Origin: Zelopaecilomyces penicillatus
Lineage: Eukaryota > Ascomycota > Sordariomycetes > Hypocreales > Pseudodiploosporaceae
Direction of reading: 5' to 3'
Assembly: GCA_005765155.1 (NCBI GenBank)
Contig: VCCP01000004.1
Coordinates: forward strand, 620,001-684,000
DNA length: 64,000 nt
Both the position numbers and the translations under genes were made by a program. Below the pieces are notes generated by a model, which ran no database searches, was not told where the DNA came from, and saw only the letters and a program-made list of their open reading frames with translations. Positions 1 to 11,034 of this stretch are shown here, piece by piece. The first letter of the stretch is position 1, and each line of letters starts with the position of its first letter.

Positions 1-268
1 GTACTTCTATAATAAACTTAAAAAAGAAATTAAGAATAAACTCTTTAAAAAGAATAAACCTGAAAATTTAATTAAATATATTAAAATAACTATTAAGATT
101 AATAATAAACAGTTTATATAATATAAATAAAGAAAAACCAAAGGATTAGAATAAAGTAATTTTAAATAAAAGCTATAATACTAATCCAATCAAGATAGAT
201 ATAGAGAAGAATCTATTATTTATAGATATACCCTAAATCCTAAAAGAATAAAACTTAATATAATTTAA
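1..268 (+). mobile_element. Old RIP-decayed gypsy element, gag fragment
   Basis: Translated on the + strand, this stretch matches the gag of the younger gypsy copy found on the - strand at about 16260-15921: the order YFY..LK.E.K..LF....PENL.KYI..T.KI is kept, but Trp, Gln and Arg codons have become stops and Gly/Asp codons Lys/Asn. It stops exactly where a copia LTR begins at 269. The element enters from outside the window. Decay is of C-to-T and G-to-A type, as RIP produces. It has no coding capacity left. Confidence 0.8.
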
Positions 269-689
269 TATTAAAATAAAATAGGTTTTTTCTATATATA
301 GCAGCTTAACCTATTATAGTCTAGTAGCTTAACCTACTATAGCCTAGTAGCTAGACCTATATAGCTTAGTAAGCTAAGCTTATAAAGCTCTTATAGCTTA
401 ATCTATAAAGAGATAAACTAGTACTTACTTTTTGTTTTAGTATTTGGAATATCTAATAATTCTAAATAATTATTTAGAATATCTTAAAATAATTCCAAAT
501 TATCTTAGAATTAGATAGATATAAAAGATAGAAGGATTCCTAGTTATATTCTTCTTCTTTTCTATATCAGTAATTTAATCACTTCTTTCTTCTTTTTTAT
601 AGACTTTACTCTAGATAACTATTCACTGCCTTTCTTCTACTACTATTACTACTAGCTTTAGTTATAACTTTATACTATAAATTATAATA
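269..689 (+). repeat. 5' LTR of copia element
   Basis: 421 bp, aligned base for base at an offset of 5809 with the 3' LTR. The initial TG seen in the 3' copy is TA here, consistent with a RIP transition. Differences between the two LTRs are mostly C/T and G/A changes. Confidence 0.88.
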
Positions 690-1399
690 GATTATAAGCT
701 TAAAAGAATAGTTATTCTAGACTATAAAAAGAAGACTCCTTTTTCTATTATATTCAATCTCTTTATATATTAGATTTTTCACCCCTTCTCTAATCAGTCA
801 GACCTATATTTCCTATCAATCAGAAGTCATAAAAAACACTGTATATATAAGAGTTAAATATCAGACCTATAGCTTATAATATAATCCACTTTCAGATTTA
901 TATATTACTAATTCAGATTTATAGAATTATAGATTATAGCTTTACTAACTATATTAAATATAATTAATCACTTAAATTACTAATTAACTTTATAAAAAGC
1001 CTATATAAGACTATAGAAGTCAGCTAACTAAGCAAAGATACTATACTAGCTATACTATAACCCAACTATAACTAGTATATAATAAGCAACCCTTATATCT
1101 ATCACCCCCCCCCCTAGTTAATTAGCTATTTTTAGGGCTCTTACTAAGACCCAGCCACTTATAGCACTGCTATAACCAGCACTTTCAGCTGTTTATAACA
1201 CTGTTATACAGCTATAAGCTTATTTTTAGAAGCTTATTTTTCCTCTATACTGCTATAACTACTAGTTATAACAGTCTGATCCTGAAAATATCAGATCAGA
1301 ACCTTTTAATAAAAGAGAATTCATTAGAATTATAGGCTCTTTGATCTTAGATATAGGAGCTTATATAGCAATTATAACAGCTATAGGGCTAATTTACAG

Positions 1400-4300
1400 C
1401 AGCTACAGCTGCTAAGACTGCTAAAGAACCTCTATAACCTTAACTTTAATCACCTCAATCACTATCACAGCCTATATAGTCTGCTAACCCATTAGATAAC
1501 CTAGCTCTAAAGAAGCTATCTAAGAAAATACAGGCCTTTTTAGAAGCTTTTAGGCTAAAAGGCCCTGATAATTATAATTAATAGCTTCAGGCCTTATCTA
1601 TCCAGCTATAAGCATTAGGATTACCTAATTTTCTATTAAAACCCATTATAAGCAGTCAACTTAGTAACTATTATCAGGCTATTTTGCTTCTATTACTTTA
1701 TAACAGCTGCTTATAACACCTATAAGCCTCTATAAGTTAGGCTATAACACCTCTAAAAGCTTATCAAATACTAAACGAGTAATACTATTATAGTATTACC
1801 CTATAGTATAGAACCCTTTATAATGCCTTTTATAAGCTTAGCTTTAGCAGCTATAAAGGCTCTATAAAGGCATTTAACAGTGAATTCAATACCTAACTCA
1901 TTAGGCTATAATTAGCTTTAATTACTATATAATCTATAGATTAGATAAATCAGTATCTAAAGGCTGTAAAAGAAGCTTTTCTATAATAGGCTAAATATTA
2001 AAGGAATAATATTAGGATTTATATAGTACTTAGTATCTCTCTTAATGCTCTGAATTTATAGTGCCTTATAATAGACTTACTAAAAGAGCTATAGGATAAA
2101 AGCTCTTTAATTATAAAAGCTAGCTCTTATAGAGCTAAAGAAGCTAAGGAATCTTCTAAAAAAACCTATAAGGACTTTAAGAAGAAGGAAAAACCATCTA
2201 AATCCACTGAAAAACAGCCTTATAAGCCTTTTTAGAAGGATAAAAAGATAAAAAAGCCTACTATTAATAATAAGGAACTTAATAAAGCTTCCTTTATAAT
2301 AAGTACTTATAACCTATCTATAGGTGATTAGAATATTATAGCTAGTACCTAGAGCTCTGATTCTAAATCTAATATAAAAGGTTTAAAAGCTATAGAGCCT
2401 AAAGAAACAGCTTATAGCACCCACTATAACACTAATCTAAAGAATACCCTGCTATACAATACTGGCTTAATATACTATATCATTAATAATAGAACCCTCT
2501 TTATTAATTATAATACTTATAATAAGAAACTAAGGCCTATAGCAATTGATAGTAGTCCAATCTATCTAAAAGGATCTAGAACAGCTATATTTATAGAGCT
2601 TATAGGGCTTGAACCTAGGACTTATAGCATTCTAGAGCTAAAAAATACATTATATATCCCTGATATAAATATAAATATAATAAGGGAGGTAAAGTATTAT
2701 ACTTCTAGCAGTACACTTCCATAAGAGAAGCTATTTATAGTAGACTAAACCTACTATAGACTGTTAAACTTTATTAAATATAGCTTCTTTCTTTAATAAA
2801 AAGGGAAGCCCACACCTGAATTTATAAGGCCTTCTAACCATTATTATAGTTATTTAATAGCGGTTGAAATCACCTCCAAACCCCCCCCTGGTATATATAA
2901 GGACCTTACTAAGCCCTCTGAACCAGTTAAACAGCTGCTAGAACCAATAAAAAGCCCTGAAATTTCAGGCCTATATATACCAGAAAGCCCTGATCCAGAC
3001 TTAGGCCTGCTATAAGACCTACTAGAAGATATTATATCTCTTCTAGAACCCTTTAAAAACACTGTTATAGAGGGAGATATAAGTCTTTTAGCTAAAACTA
3101 GCTACCAAAAGCTATTACAGCTAGCAGGGATTTAGCACATCTATCTCAGCTATATTAGCCTATAGCTGCTAAAAAAGACCATTAAAATTTCAGCGGGCTT
3201 ACCTGATTTTACTATTATAAAAGAAGCAGATTTCTTCTGTTTAGCTTGTATATAAGCTAAATCAATACATAGACCCTCTAAAAACCCAATTCCAGACCCA
3301 TTAAAAGTACTAGAGATTATAAAGGGAGACACCTTTTAAATAAAACCGACCCCCTATAATAAGCTCCCTATAGGGCTTATTCTAATAGAAAGAAAATCCT
3401 GTTATTAAAAGATTCTCTTACTATCTAATAAGAAAGGTTATACTGTCTTCTCTGCTATAAAGGGATTATTTAGAGGGCTAAAAGCCCACTATAAAAAATA
3501 CCCTTTATAGCTGTATTTTAATAGTAGAAAAGAGATCTCAGTATTATTAAAAGACTAGCTAATAGATAAAGGTATTGGTTTTAGTATATCTAGCCCCTAT
3601 ATTTATAAGCAAAATAGCCTGCTAGAACGCTTTATAAGGGTTATTCTAGATCAACTACAGGCTATTATAATCTAGGCCCAACTGCCACTTTTTCTTTAGA
3701 CCGTTATTTTATCTACTATAGTTAACCTTATCAATTATATAGTGGTTATAAACAGGGACCTTAGTCTATTACAGCTCTTCTTATAAGAGCTAAAACCAGC
3801 TCTAACAGCTAACAAGCTAAATCTGGCAGCCTATAGAGCTATTAAAGCCTATTATAAGGTTGTTATCTCTACTAAGAAGTATTAATAAGGTATTAAACTA
3901 AGCCCTAGAATAAAGCCAGCTAGGCTATTAATTATACTAGACAAAAACATCTATTTAATCTATATACCTTCCTATTAATAGATAACTAAGACCTCTTTTC
4001 TTTATATTATAGAAGGAATAGGCCTTATAAGTCAGGGTCTTAAGGGCAATTTTTATAGTCTTTAGAGCTCTTCTAGCTTAGAGAGAGAATTAAAAGAGCT
4101 TTACACCCTGCCAAAATCAACAGATCAACCTACCCTAAAGGATCTGACCGATTTATAAGCTTTTGATTAAGCTAGAAGACCTATCCAGCTACCAGAGCCT
4201 ATACTATAGATACTATAACAGCTGCTATAACCGCTATAACAGCTGCCACAGCCTATATCACAGCTGATAACACAATTACCACAGCCTACTAAACAGCTTA

Positions 4301-6030
4301 AACAGCTATTAGAAGACTCTAAACTTATATAGCTAGATCTTGCCTACTCTATAGATATCTACTATAAGCTAAAGGTAAAATTCATTATTAAGGCTTCTTT
4401 AGAACCTGCTAGCTGGAAACAAGCCTTAGAAGACCCTGCTAAAAAACAATGGATTAGTGCTATTTATAGCGAATTCCATCAGATTTTATAAGCTAAAGTC
4501 ATGTATTTTATCCCTTTTTCAGAGGTTCCAAAAGACTGAAAAATCCTAAAAAATAGGCTTGTTCTTAAGCTTAAAAAGGATTCATAAAATCAGCCCTTAA
4601 AATATAAGGCCAGGCTTATTATAAAGGGTTTTATATAAATTAAAGGAAAAGACTACTTTAAAACATTTGCAGCTATTAGTATTCCCTTTACTTAGTGGAT
4701 TTTACTAGCTTTAGCAGCCTCTTATAACTGGGAAATTAAACAAATCGATTTTATAGGGGCTTTTTTAAACAGCCAGTTATCTAAGGATATTTTTATAGAA
4801 TTTTTAGAAGGTCTCTCTTCTTTTATAGAGACCCAGACCCCTAAAAACCAGCCTTTAACAGCCTTATTAGCTAAGCTAGGCTATAACCCTACTATAAAAC
4901 AGGTTATCCTGCTAAAAAAGGCCCTATATAGGTTAAAGCAAGGCCTCTATAAATAGTAATAGCAGCTAATTAAGCTGTTAGCTATCCTAGGGTTCTAACC
5001 CTTAGTCTCTAACCCAGCTGTCTTTATTAATGCCTAGATTAATACCTTTATTATCACCTATATTAATAACTGCCTTATTATAGAACCCGATCTACCCTAT
5101 ATTAATAGGCTAAAACACCTGTTAAATAAGGTTTTTACTATAGAAGATAAAAGCTTTATAGCCTTTTTCTTAGGGGTTCAAATCAGTTGTAATTGAGCTA
5201 AAAAGGAGCTATGATTATACCAGTCTTAGTATATTGATAAGGCTCTTTAGCGCTTTCAGCTATAAGATATAACCCCTATAGCAATCCCCTTACAGCCCAA
5301 AGCACTAAAAGAACCCTTAAAAAGGGGTCTTATCCCTGCTAAATAACAGACCTATCAGCAGATTATAAGGACTTTAATATATCTTATACTGCTTTCCAGG
5401 CCTGATATAGCCTTTCTAATATAATAGCTTTCTTGATATATATAATAGAGCTATATCAACCACTATAACACAGCTAGAAACCTTCTAAAGTACCTAAAAG
5501 GCTCTAAAGAACTAGCTATCTTATATAAGGCCTTAGGCCTTATATAGGCTAGACAGCCAGCTCTTTAGCTGCTAGACTATTTAAACAGTGATTTTATAGG
5601 CTGTAAAACTATTAGTAAATCCATCTATAGGTATCTCTTTAAGCTAGCTAGCAGGCCTATCTACTGGAAGGCTAAAAAACAGACTACTATAGCCCTCTTA
5701 ATTATAGAAGCTGAATCAGATGCTTTAATAGAGGCTATAAAAGAGCTAAAATAGCTCTCTAGGCTCTTTACAGAGCTAAAAATCCCTCTTTAGCAGCCTA
5801 TAGACCTATATTATAATAATACAGCCTCTATAAGTAATACTAAGAACCCTGATCAATATACCTGAACTAAGTATACCCTGCTAAAATTCTATTATATTAG
5901 ATAGGAAGCAGCTAGCAAGCTATTTAAGATAAATTATCTTATAATTAAGGCTATACCTGCTAATAGGCTAACTAAGGCTTTAACAGGCCTTATTTTTCAA
6001 GGCTTTTTAAGCCTTTTAAACCTATAAAAA
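1400..6030 (+). pseudogene. Copia gag-pol polyprotein, destroyed by RIP
   Basis: Recognisable segments, in order: a protease active site near 2460 reading NTGLIYYI, where DSGA..HI is expected (Asp to Asn). An integrase core near 3590-3640 reads SPYIYKQNSLLERF. The reverse transcriptase reads KARLIIKGF then KDYFKTFAAIS near 4600-4690, and ALYRLKQGLYK near 4920. The polymerase box at 5059-5070 reads YINN where YVDD is expected. RNase H contains YLNSDF.GC.....S, then ALLIIEAESDALIEA near 5700. Stops are TAA/TAG at former Gln and Trp codons. Loss of both catalytic aspartates means the copy cannot encode active reverse transcriptase. Confidence 0.88.
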
Positions 6031-6077
6031 CCCCTTATAAAGAGCTAGCTATATACTATATAGCTTGCTAGAGGGAG

Positions 6078-6498
6078 TGTTAAAATAAAATAGGTTTTTT
6101 CTATATATAGCAGCCTAACCTACTATAGTCTAGTAGCTTAATCTATTATAGCCTAGCAGCTAGACCTATATAGCTTAATAAGTTAAGCTTATAAAGCCCT
6201 TATAGCTTAACCTATAAAGGGATAGACTAGTGCTTACTTTCTATTTTAGTATTTAGAATATCTAATAATTCCAAATAGTTATTTAGAATATCTTAAAATA
6301 ATTCCAAATTATCTTAGAATTAAATAGATATAAAAGATAGAAGGATTCCTAGTTATATCCTTTTTCTTTTCTATATTAGCAATTTAATCACTTCTTTCTT
6401 CTTTTCTATAGACTTCACTCTAGATAACTATTCACTGCCTTTCTTTCACTACTATTACTATTAGCTTTAGTTATAACTTTATACTATAAATTATAATA
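6078..6498 (+). repeat. 3' LTR of copia element
   Basis: 421-bp partner of the LTR at 269-689. It begins with TGTT directly after the polypurine tract and ends in a TATAATA tail. The sequence to its right is gypsy pol, not a repeat of the left flank. Confidence 0.88.
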
Positions 6499-9400
6499 AT
6501 AATAATAAATCTAATAAGTTATTACCACTCTTAGGATAATAATAAAATAAATATAAGAATACTCTAAAAATAAATCACTTTTAGATATAGAAAAATAATT
6601 TATACCTATACCAGAAGAATATTATAAGTATATTAAACTATTTTATAAAGAGCTTGAAATAAAGCTCCCCTTATATAATTAATAGAATTATAAAATCCAG
6701 ATTATAAATAGAAAGAAGCCTACTTTTATTAAGATCTATATATTAAATACTAAGAAACTTAAAATATTATAAAAGTACCTTAATAAAATACTTAAAAAGA
6801 GATATATCCAATCATTTATATCCAAAGTAGAATACCCTATTATATTTATATTAAAAAAGAATAATAAGCTATAATTAATTATAGATTATTAATTATTAAA
6901 TATAATTATAATCAAGGATTAAATATCTTTACTATTAATCAATAAACTATATAATCGATTATATAAAATAAATTAATTTATTACCTTAAACCTCAAAGGA
7001 GTATATAACTTAATTTAAATAAAGAAAGATAATAAATAGAAAACCACTTTCAAAATCAAGTTTAAACTTTTTAAATATCTAATAATACCTTTTAACTAAT
7101 ACCTCTATAATATTCTAATATATAATTAATAATATTCTCTAAAAATATTTAAATATCTTTATAATAATCTATCTAGATAATATCCTAATCTTCTCTTAAA
7201 TAAAAGAAGAATATAAAGAATATATCTATAAAGTATTATAACTACTCTAAAATAATAATCTTTTTATTAAACTAGAAAAATATAAATTTTATAAATAAAT
7301 AATTATCTTCTTAGAATATATCTTCTTATTAGATAAAATTCAAATAAAACTAATAAAAATCATTATAATATATAATTAGCTAATACTATAAAACATTATA
7401 AATATATAAGAGTTTTTAAGCTTTATTAACTACTATTAAAAGTTTATCTATAATTATAATAAAATAATTATATCACTTATTAAATATATTAAGAAAAATT
7501 ATAAATTCCTATAAAAACCTAATATAAATACTATATTTAAAGAACTTAAGAAATAAATCTATAAAGAATCTATATTAATAATATATAATCTAAATAAATC
7601 TATAGAACTTAAAACTAATACTTTAAACTATATTATTAAAGTATAGATTAGATAATAAGATAATAAAAATAGATTATAATCTATTATCTTTTACTTTAAG
7701 AAACTTTATAGAGTAGAATTTAATTATCTAATCTATAATAAAGAATTTATAGCTATTATTAAAGCTTGTAATAAATTCTTATATTATTTATAAGGAAATA
7801 ATTATTAAATAAAGGTTTTTATTAATTATAAGAATATCTTTTACTTTACTATTATATAGAAACTAAATATATAATAAACACATTATATAGAAACCCTTAT
7901 AGATTATAATTATAAAATCATCTACTATAAAGGATCTAAGAATAATAAAGCAGATACTCTAAGCTAAAGAAATAATTATAATAATAGAAAACCTTATTAT
8001 AAAGGATAAATCTTCTAAATATCTAAATTAGATACCCTATAAATAAAACTAAATACTATATATCAAATTATATTAGCTAACCCTATCTTAAAATAAATTA
8101 AATAAGTATACTCCTTAAAAGATATAATAAGGGTATCTAAGGGGATAAAATAAAAAGATAAATACTATAAATATAATAGAAAACTCTAAATACCTAAAGA
8201 ACTCTAAGAAACCATTATACAAGAACTATATAAATCCCTTATTTATAATCATTAAGGAATTATAAAGACTATAGAACAAGTATAAAGATACTATAGATTT
8301 AAAGAACTATAATAAGTAATCTAAAAGGTTATAAATAACTATATCACTTATAAATAAACTAAGCTAATAAGATATAAACTATATAAAGAGTTATAATCAC
8401 TACTAATACCTATATAACTATAAGAATTAATATCATTTAACTTTATTATCAAACTATCCCTATTAATAGAACCCCTTATAGGAGTAGCCTATAACTTAAT
8501 ATAAATTATTATAGAAAGACTAATAAAGTTCTTATACTTTATACCTTATCTTAAAGCAAGCTTAATAAAGGATCTTATCTATAGCTTTAATAGAATAATA
8601 ATAAGCTTATATAGCTTATCAAAGGAAATCATCTCTAATAAAGGAATAACCTTTATCTCTAAGTTTTAACAAGGATTAATAATATATCTTAAGACCAGAT
8701 ATAAACTTAATACTGCCTATTATCTACAAACAGACAAATAAACAAAACAAATACCTTATCAAATAGAAAGGTTTCAAACCTAAAGATAATATATAAGAAC
8801 CCACTAACCATTTAAACCACTATCATCTAATACTATAACAATTCCTTCAAAACCAGTTGGCCTAGTTAAAGAACCTAAATTAATAAACCCATCACCCAAA
8901 CCCAAAGAAGACCAATCTATCTTATTCAAAGCACCTAAGAACTATAAATCTAATACTATATAATGCTTATATACCTCTAGGGCAGGAACCAGATTAATCC
9001 TATCTTTAATATCTAATTCCTTCAAACCTTAATAAACCAACTCAGAGCTTTACTCTTTAGCCTTCTTCTTAAGCTTATAAATATAAGATAAATAGTTAAG
9101 AGCTAAAGAAAGCTATAACTATAATTCAGATAATTAATCCTGGATATCTAAGATACTCTCTCTAGTTTTCTTTTCTTTAGAATCTAGATAATAATATTGC
9201 TCTAAAAGTTTTATTACTAATAAAATCAATAAGAATTGAACATTCTAATATAATAAGAGTATATATAAGAAGATACCACTAAAACACTATTATAGAAGCA
9301 ACCCTACTTTATATAAGCTATATAACAGCTATTATTTTCTACTATATAATAAGATTGTTTTTATTTAAAATAATAAGAATATAATATATCTATTGATTTA

Positions 9401-9598
9401 CTATTAAAATCTATACCTTCAGCTAGTATAGAATATTTAATAGTCTTTTTTAAAGAATATTAAGGTTTTCTAATATAATCTAATATTATAAGAAACAATT
9501 TAATATAATATAAGTCCTATAACTTATAAATATTAAGAAAGGAAAGAAAGATATACCTATAAGCCTTAAGGACAAGACCTTTTAGAAGGGAGACATTA
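6499..9598 (+). pseudogene. Old gypsy pol region, heavily RIP-decayed and internally deleted
   Basis: On the + strand this reads as a decayed version of the pol of the young element (13990 down to 10312 on the - strand). The sequence ..DIEK.F.PIPEEYYKYIKLF starts near 6570. Reverse transcriptase, RNase H (near 7560-7870) and integrase (near 8200-8700) follow in order, all broken by TAA/TAG. After the integrase TDK.TKQ motif near 8740 the sequence jumps straight to the chromodomain tail (QIERFQT, near 8760-8800), so about 640 bp present in the young copy are missing. From about 8830 to 9598 lies the non-coding 3' part, ending in a purine tract just before the LTR. Confidence 0.85.
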
Positions 9599-9883
9599 TA
9601 TTATAATCTAATAGCTAAGGTTATATAATAGGCCTTGATTATATAACTAAGTGATATCACTTAATATATATTAAAGGCCTGGAATAGTATAGAATTAGAT
9701 TATAATTCTAAAGGTAATCCTAAGCTTAGGATTACTCTTAAAACTATAATCTAATAGAATAGCTTATAATTCTAAGTATAATCCAGCAATAAGGATCACA
9801 ACTCAAATCATAATCTATAATATATATATATACCCTTAATTTTTACTCTTTAGATATAGCTTAGATAGTTATTAATACACTTT
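9599..9883 (+). repeat. Left part of the old gypsy 3' LTR, split by the young gypsy element
   Basis: It starts TATTATAATCTAA where the young LTR (read on the - strand) starts TGTCACGACCCAA: the same LTR after RIP. It runs to the 5-bp target ACTTT at 9879-9883, where the young element is inserted. The remainder of this LTR resumes at 17224. The young copy's LTR stretch ending in ATTAACACACTTT is read here as ATTAATACACTTT. Confidence 0.85.
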
Positions 9884-10311
9884 TGTGACGTTTGGTGAAT
9901 TCCCAAGGGATAAACCTAACGAAAAGGGTTTATGTTGGTAGATAAGTCAGGGCGTTCTGAGCAATATATCTGTCACGTTGGTGATAGATACCGAGTATCA
10001 TAACCAGGGGTCAAGTATCAGCGTAGTAAGCGATAGCGAACAATACGATGAAGTTGAAAGTGTGTTAATAACTATCTAAGCTATATCTAAAGAATGAAAA
10101 TTGAGGGTATATATATACATTGTGGATCACTTGGATCACTTGTTGTGTAAGTGGTGATCCGGGTGATCCAAGTTGCTGGCTCACCTGGCTCACCACCATT
10201 CTTATGATGATCCTATTGATCCATCATGACTGATCCCCTTCCTCCATGGTATATACCTCCCTCTGGTTACATGACCGGCCTATTGTACGACCATGTCGTT
10301 GGGTCGTGACA
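9884..10311 (-). repeat. 3' LTR of young gypsy element
   Basis: 428 bp; on the + strand it begins TGTGACGTTTGG and ends GGTCGTGACA. It differs from its partner at 16791-17218 only by transitions in the part I compared by eye (first about 190 bases), which points to RIP rather than slow random divergence. Confidence 0.9.
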
Positions 10312-10523
10312 CGATGTCTCCCTCCCAACGGTCTTATCCTCAAGGCCCATTAGTTGTTCCTTTATAAAACGTAATTCCAGCTACAATTATAGGTGTGGTT
10401 CCTTTCTTCTTCCTTTATGCTTTTAATATAATACCTTAAGGTATCTCAAAACGTTGTACTAGTCAGAAGACTGATCAGCGCAAGAGTCTTGCGATTCTTA
10501 TCAAGGGCACTGGTGATATCGTC

Positions 10524-10979
10524 ATGCCTTGTTCCTTTTGTTCCCAGCATCACTTGATGTGTCATATGATTGAAGCAACTTCCCGTTGTTCAGAGTGCGT
10601 TCGTCGGGGTCGTTCTTATGATGGTTCAGGGATAACTATGTCCTCAGGTATATTCTTCCATTTCGTTTTATTTTTCGGAAGGTAACCGGTTTGTCTAGTC
10701 GCGAAGATTCTATCAGAAAAGAATTGTATCGAGCGAGAAGAGGAGGAGATGGAGAGGTAACTTCAGGCAGCACAGGAGGCGGTGTCCGCTGCGGTAGCGC
10801 GATTGAGTCGTTTGCGTCGTCAGCGTCAATCCATGGTGTCACGGGGTCATAAGATGGTGAAGCGGGGTTTGCAATCGCTGGATGATCTGGATGCGGCTGA
10901 GCGGGTAGAGTCGGATGCGGTGATTAAGATCCAGTTATTGGAGGGTTTTGATGTGATTGATTGGAACTTGATTTTCTAG
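10524..10979 (+). pseudogene. Antisense two-exon gene inside gypsy: Cys-rich and coiled-coil protein, one premature stop
   Basis: Exon 1 is 10524-10647, exon 2 is 10699-10979, with an intron at 10648-10698 (GTATAT..TAG, phase 1). Exon 1 encodes MPCSFCSQHHLMCHMIE then SRCSECVRRGRSYDG, a cysteine/histidine cluster. Exon 2 gives an acidic then basic helical stretch (CIEREEEEMER, then RLSRLRRQRQ..VSRGHKMVKRGLQSLDDLD) and ends near DWNLIF. One TAA at 10758-10760 interrupts it, likely a former CAA hit by RIP; the final TAG at 10977 may also be a mutated codon, since 19 more open codons follow. From memory, proteins with this plan are common in Sordariomycete genomes around gypsy elements. Function unknown. 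It runs opposite to pol, between chromodomain and 3' LTR. Confidence 0.6.
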
Positions 10980-11034
10980 GATGGCTCCTTGCCTTCTGGT
11001 GGTATTGTCGCATCAGGGGTCGGCAATGGTTCAG

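Larger units (their letters stand above)
269..6498 (+). mobile_element. Ty1/copia LTR retrotransposon, RIP-decayed, nested in old gypsy
   Basis: Two 421-bp direct LTRs (269-689 and 6078-6498) bracket about 5.4 kb of internal DNA. The 3' LTR starts TGTTAAAAT straight after a purine tract (AGAGGGAG, 6070-6077), the usual copia polypurine tract position. The internal + strand reads, in copia order, gag-like (about 1400-2300), protease, integrase (about 3100-3900), reverse transcriptase (about 4380-5200) and RNase H (about 5560-6000). All frames are full of TAA/TAG. No target-site duplication is evident: the left flank is gag and the right flank is a later pol position of the host gypsy element, so about 1.9 kb of host element is missing here. 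Confidence 0.9.

Noticed and set aside
2850..3332. Short - strand frames in the copia element (2850-3062 and 3150-3332)
   Set aside because: They are opposite to the recognisable copia coding strand and arise from loss of stops on the complementary strand of RIP-mutated DNA.
9061..9598. Possible extra gene in the AT-rich 3' part of the old gypsy element
   Set aside because: Position and ends match the non-coding 3' part of the younger copy; no coding signal remains.
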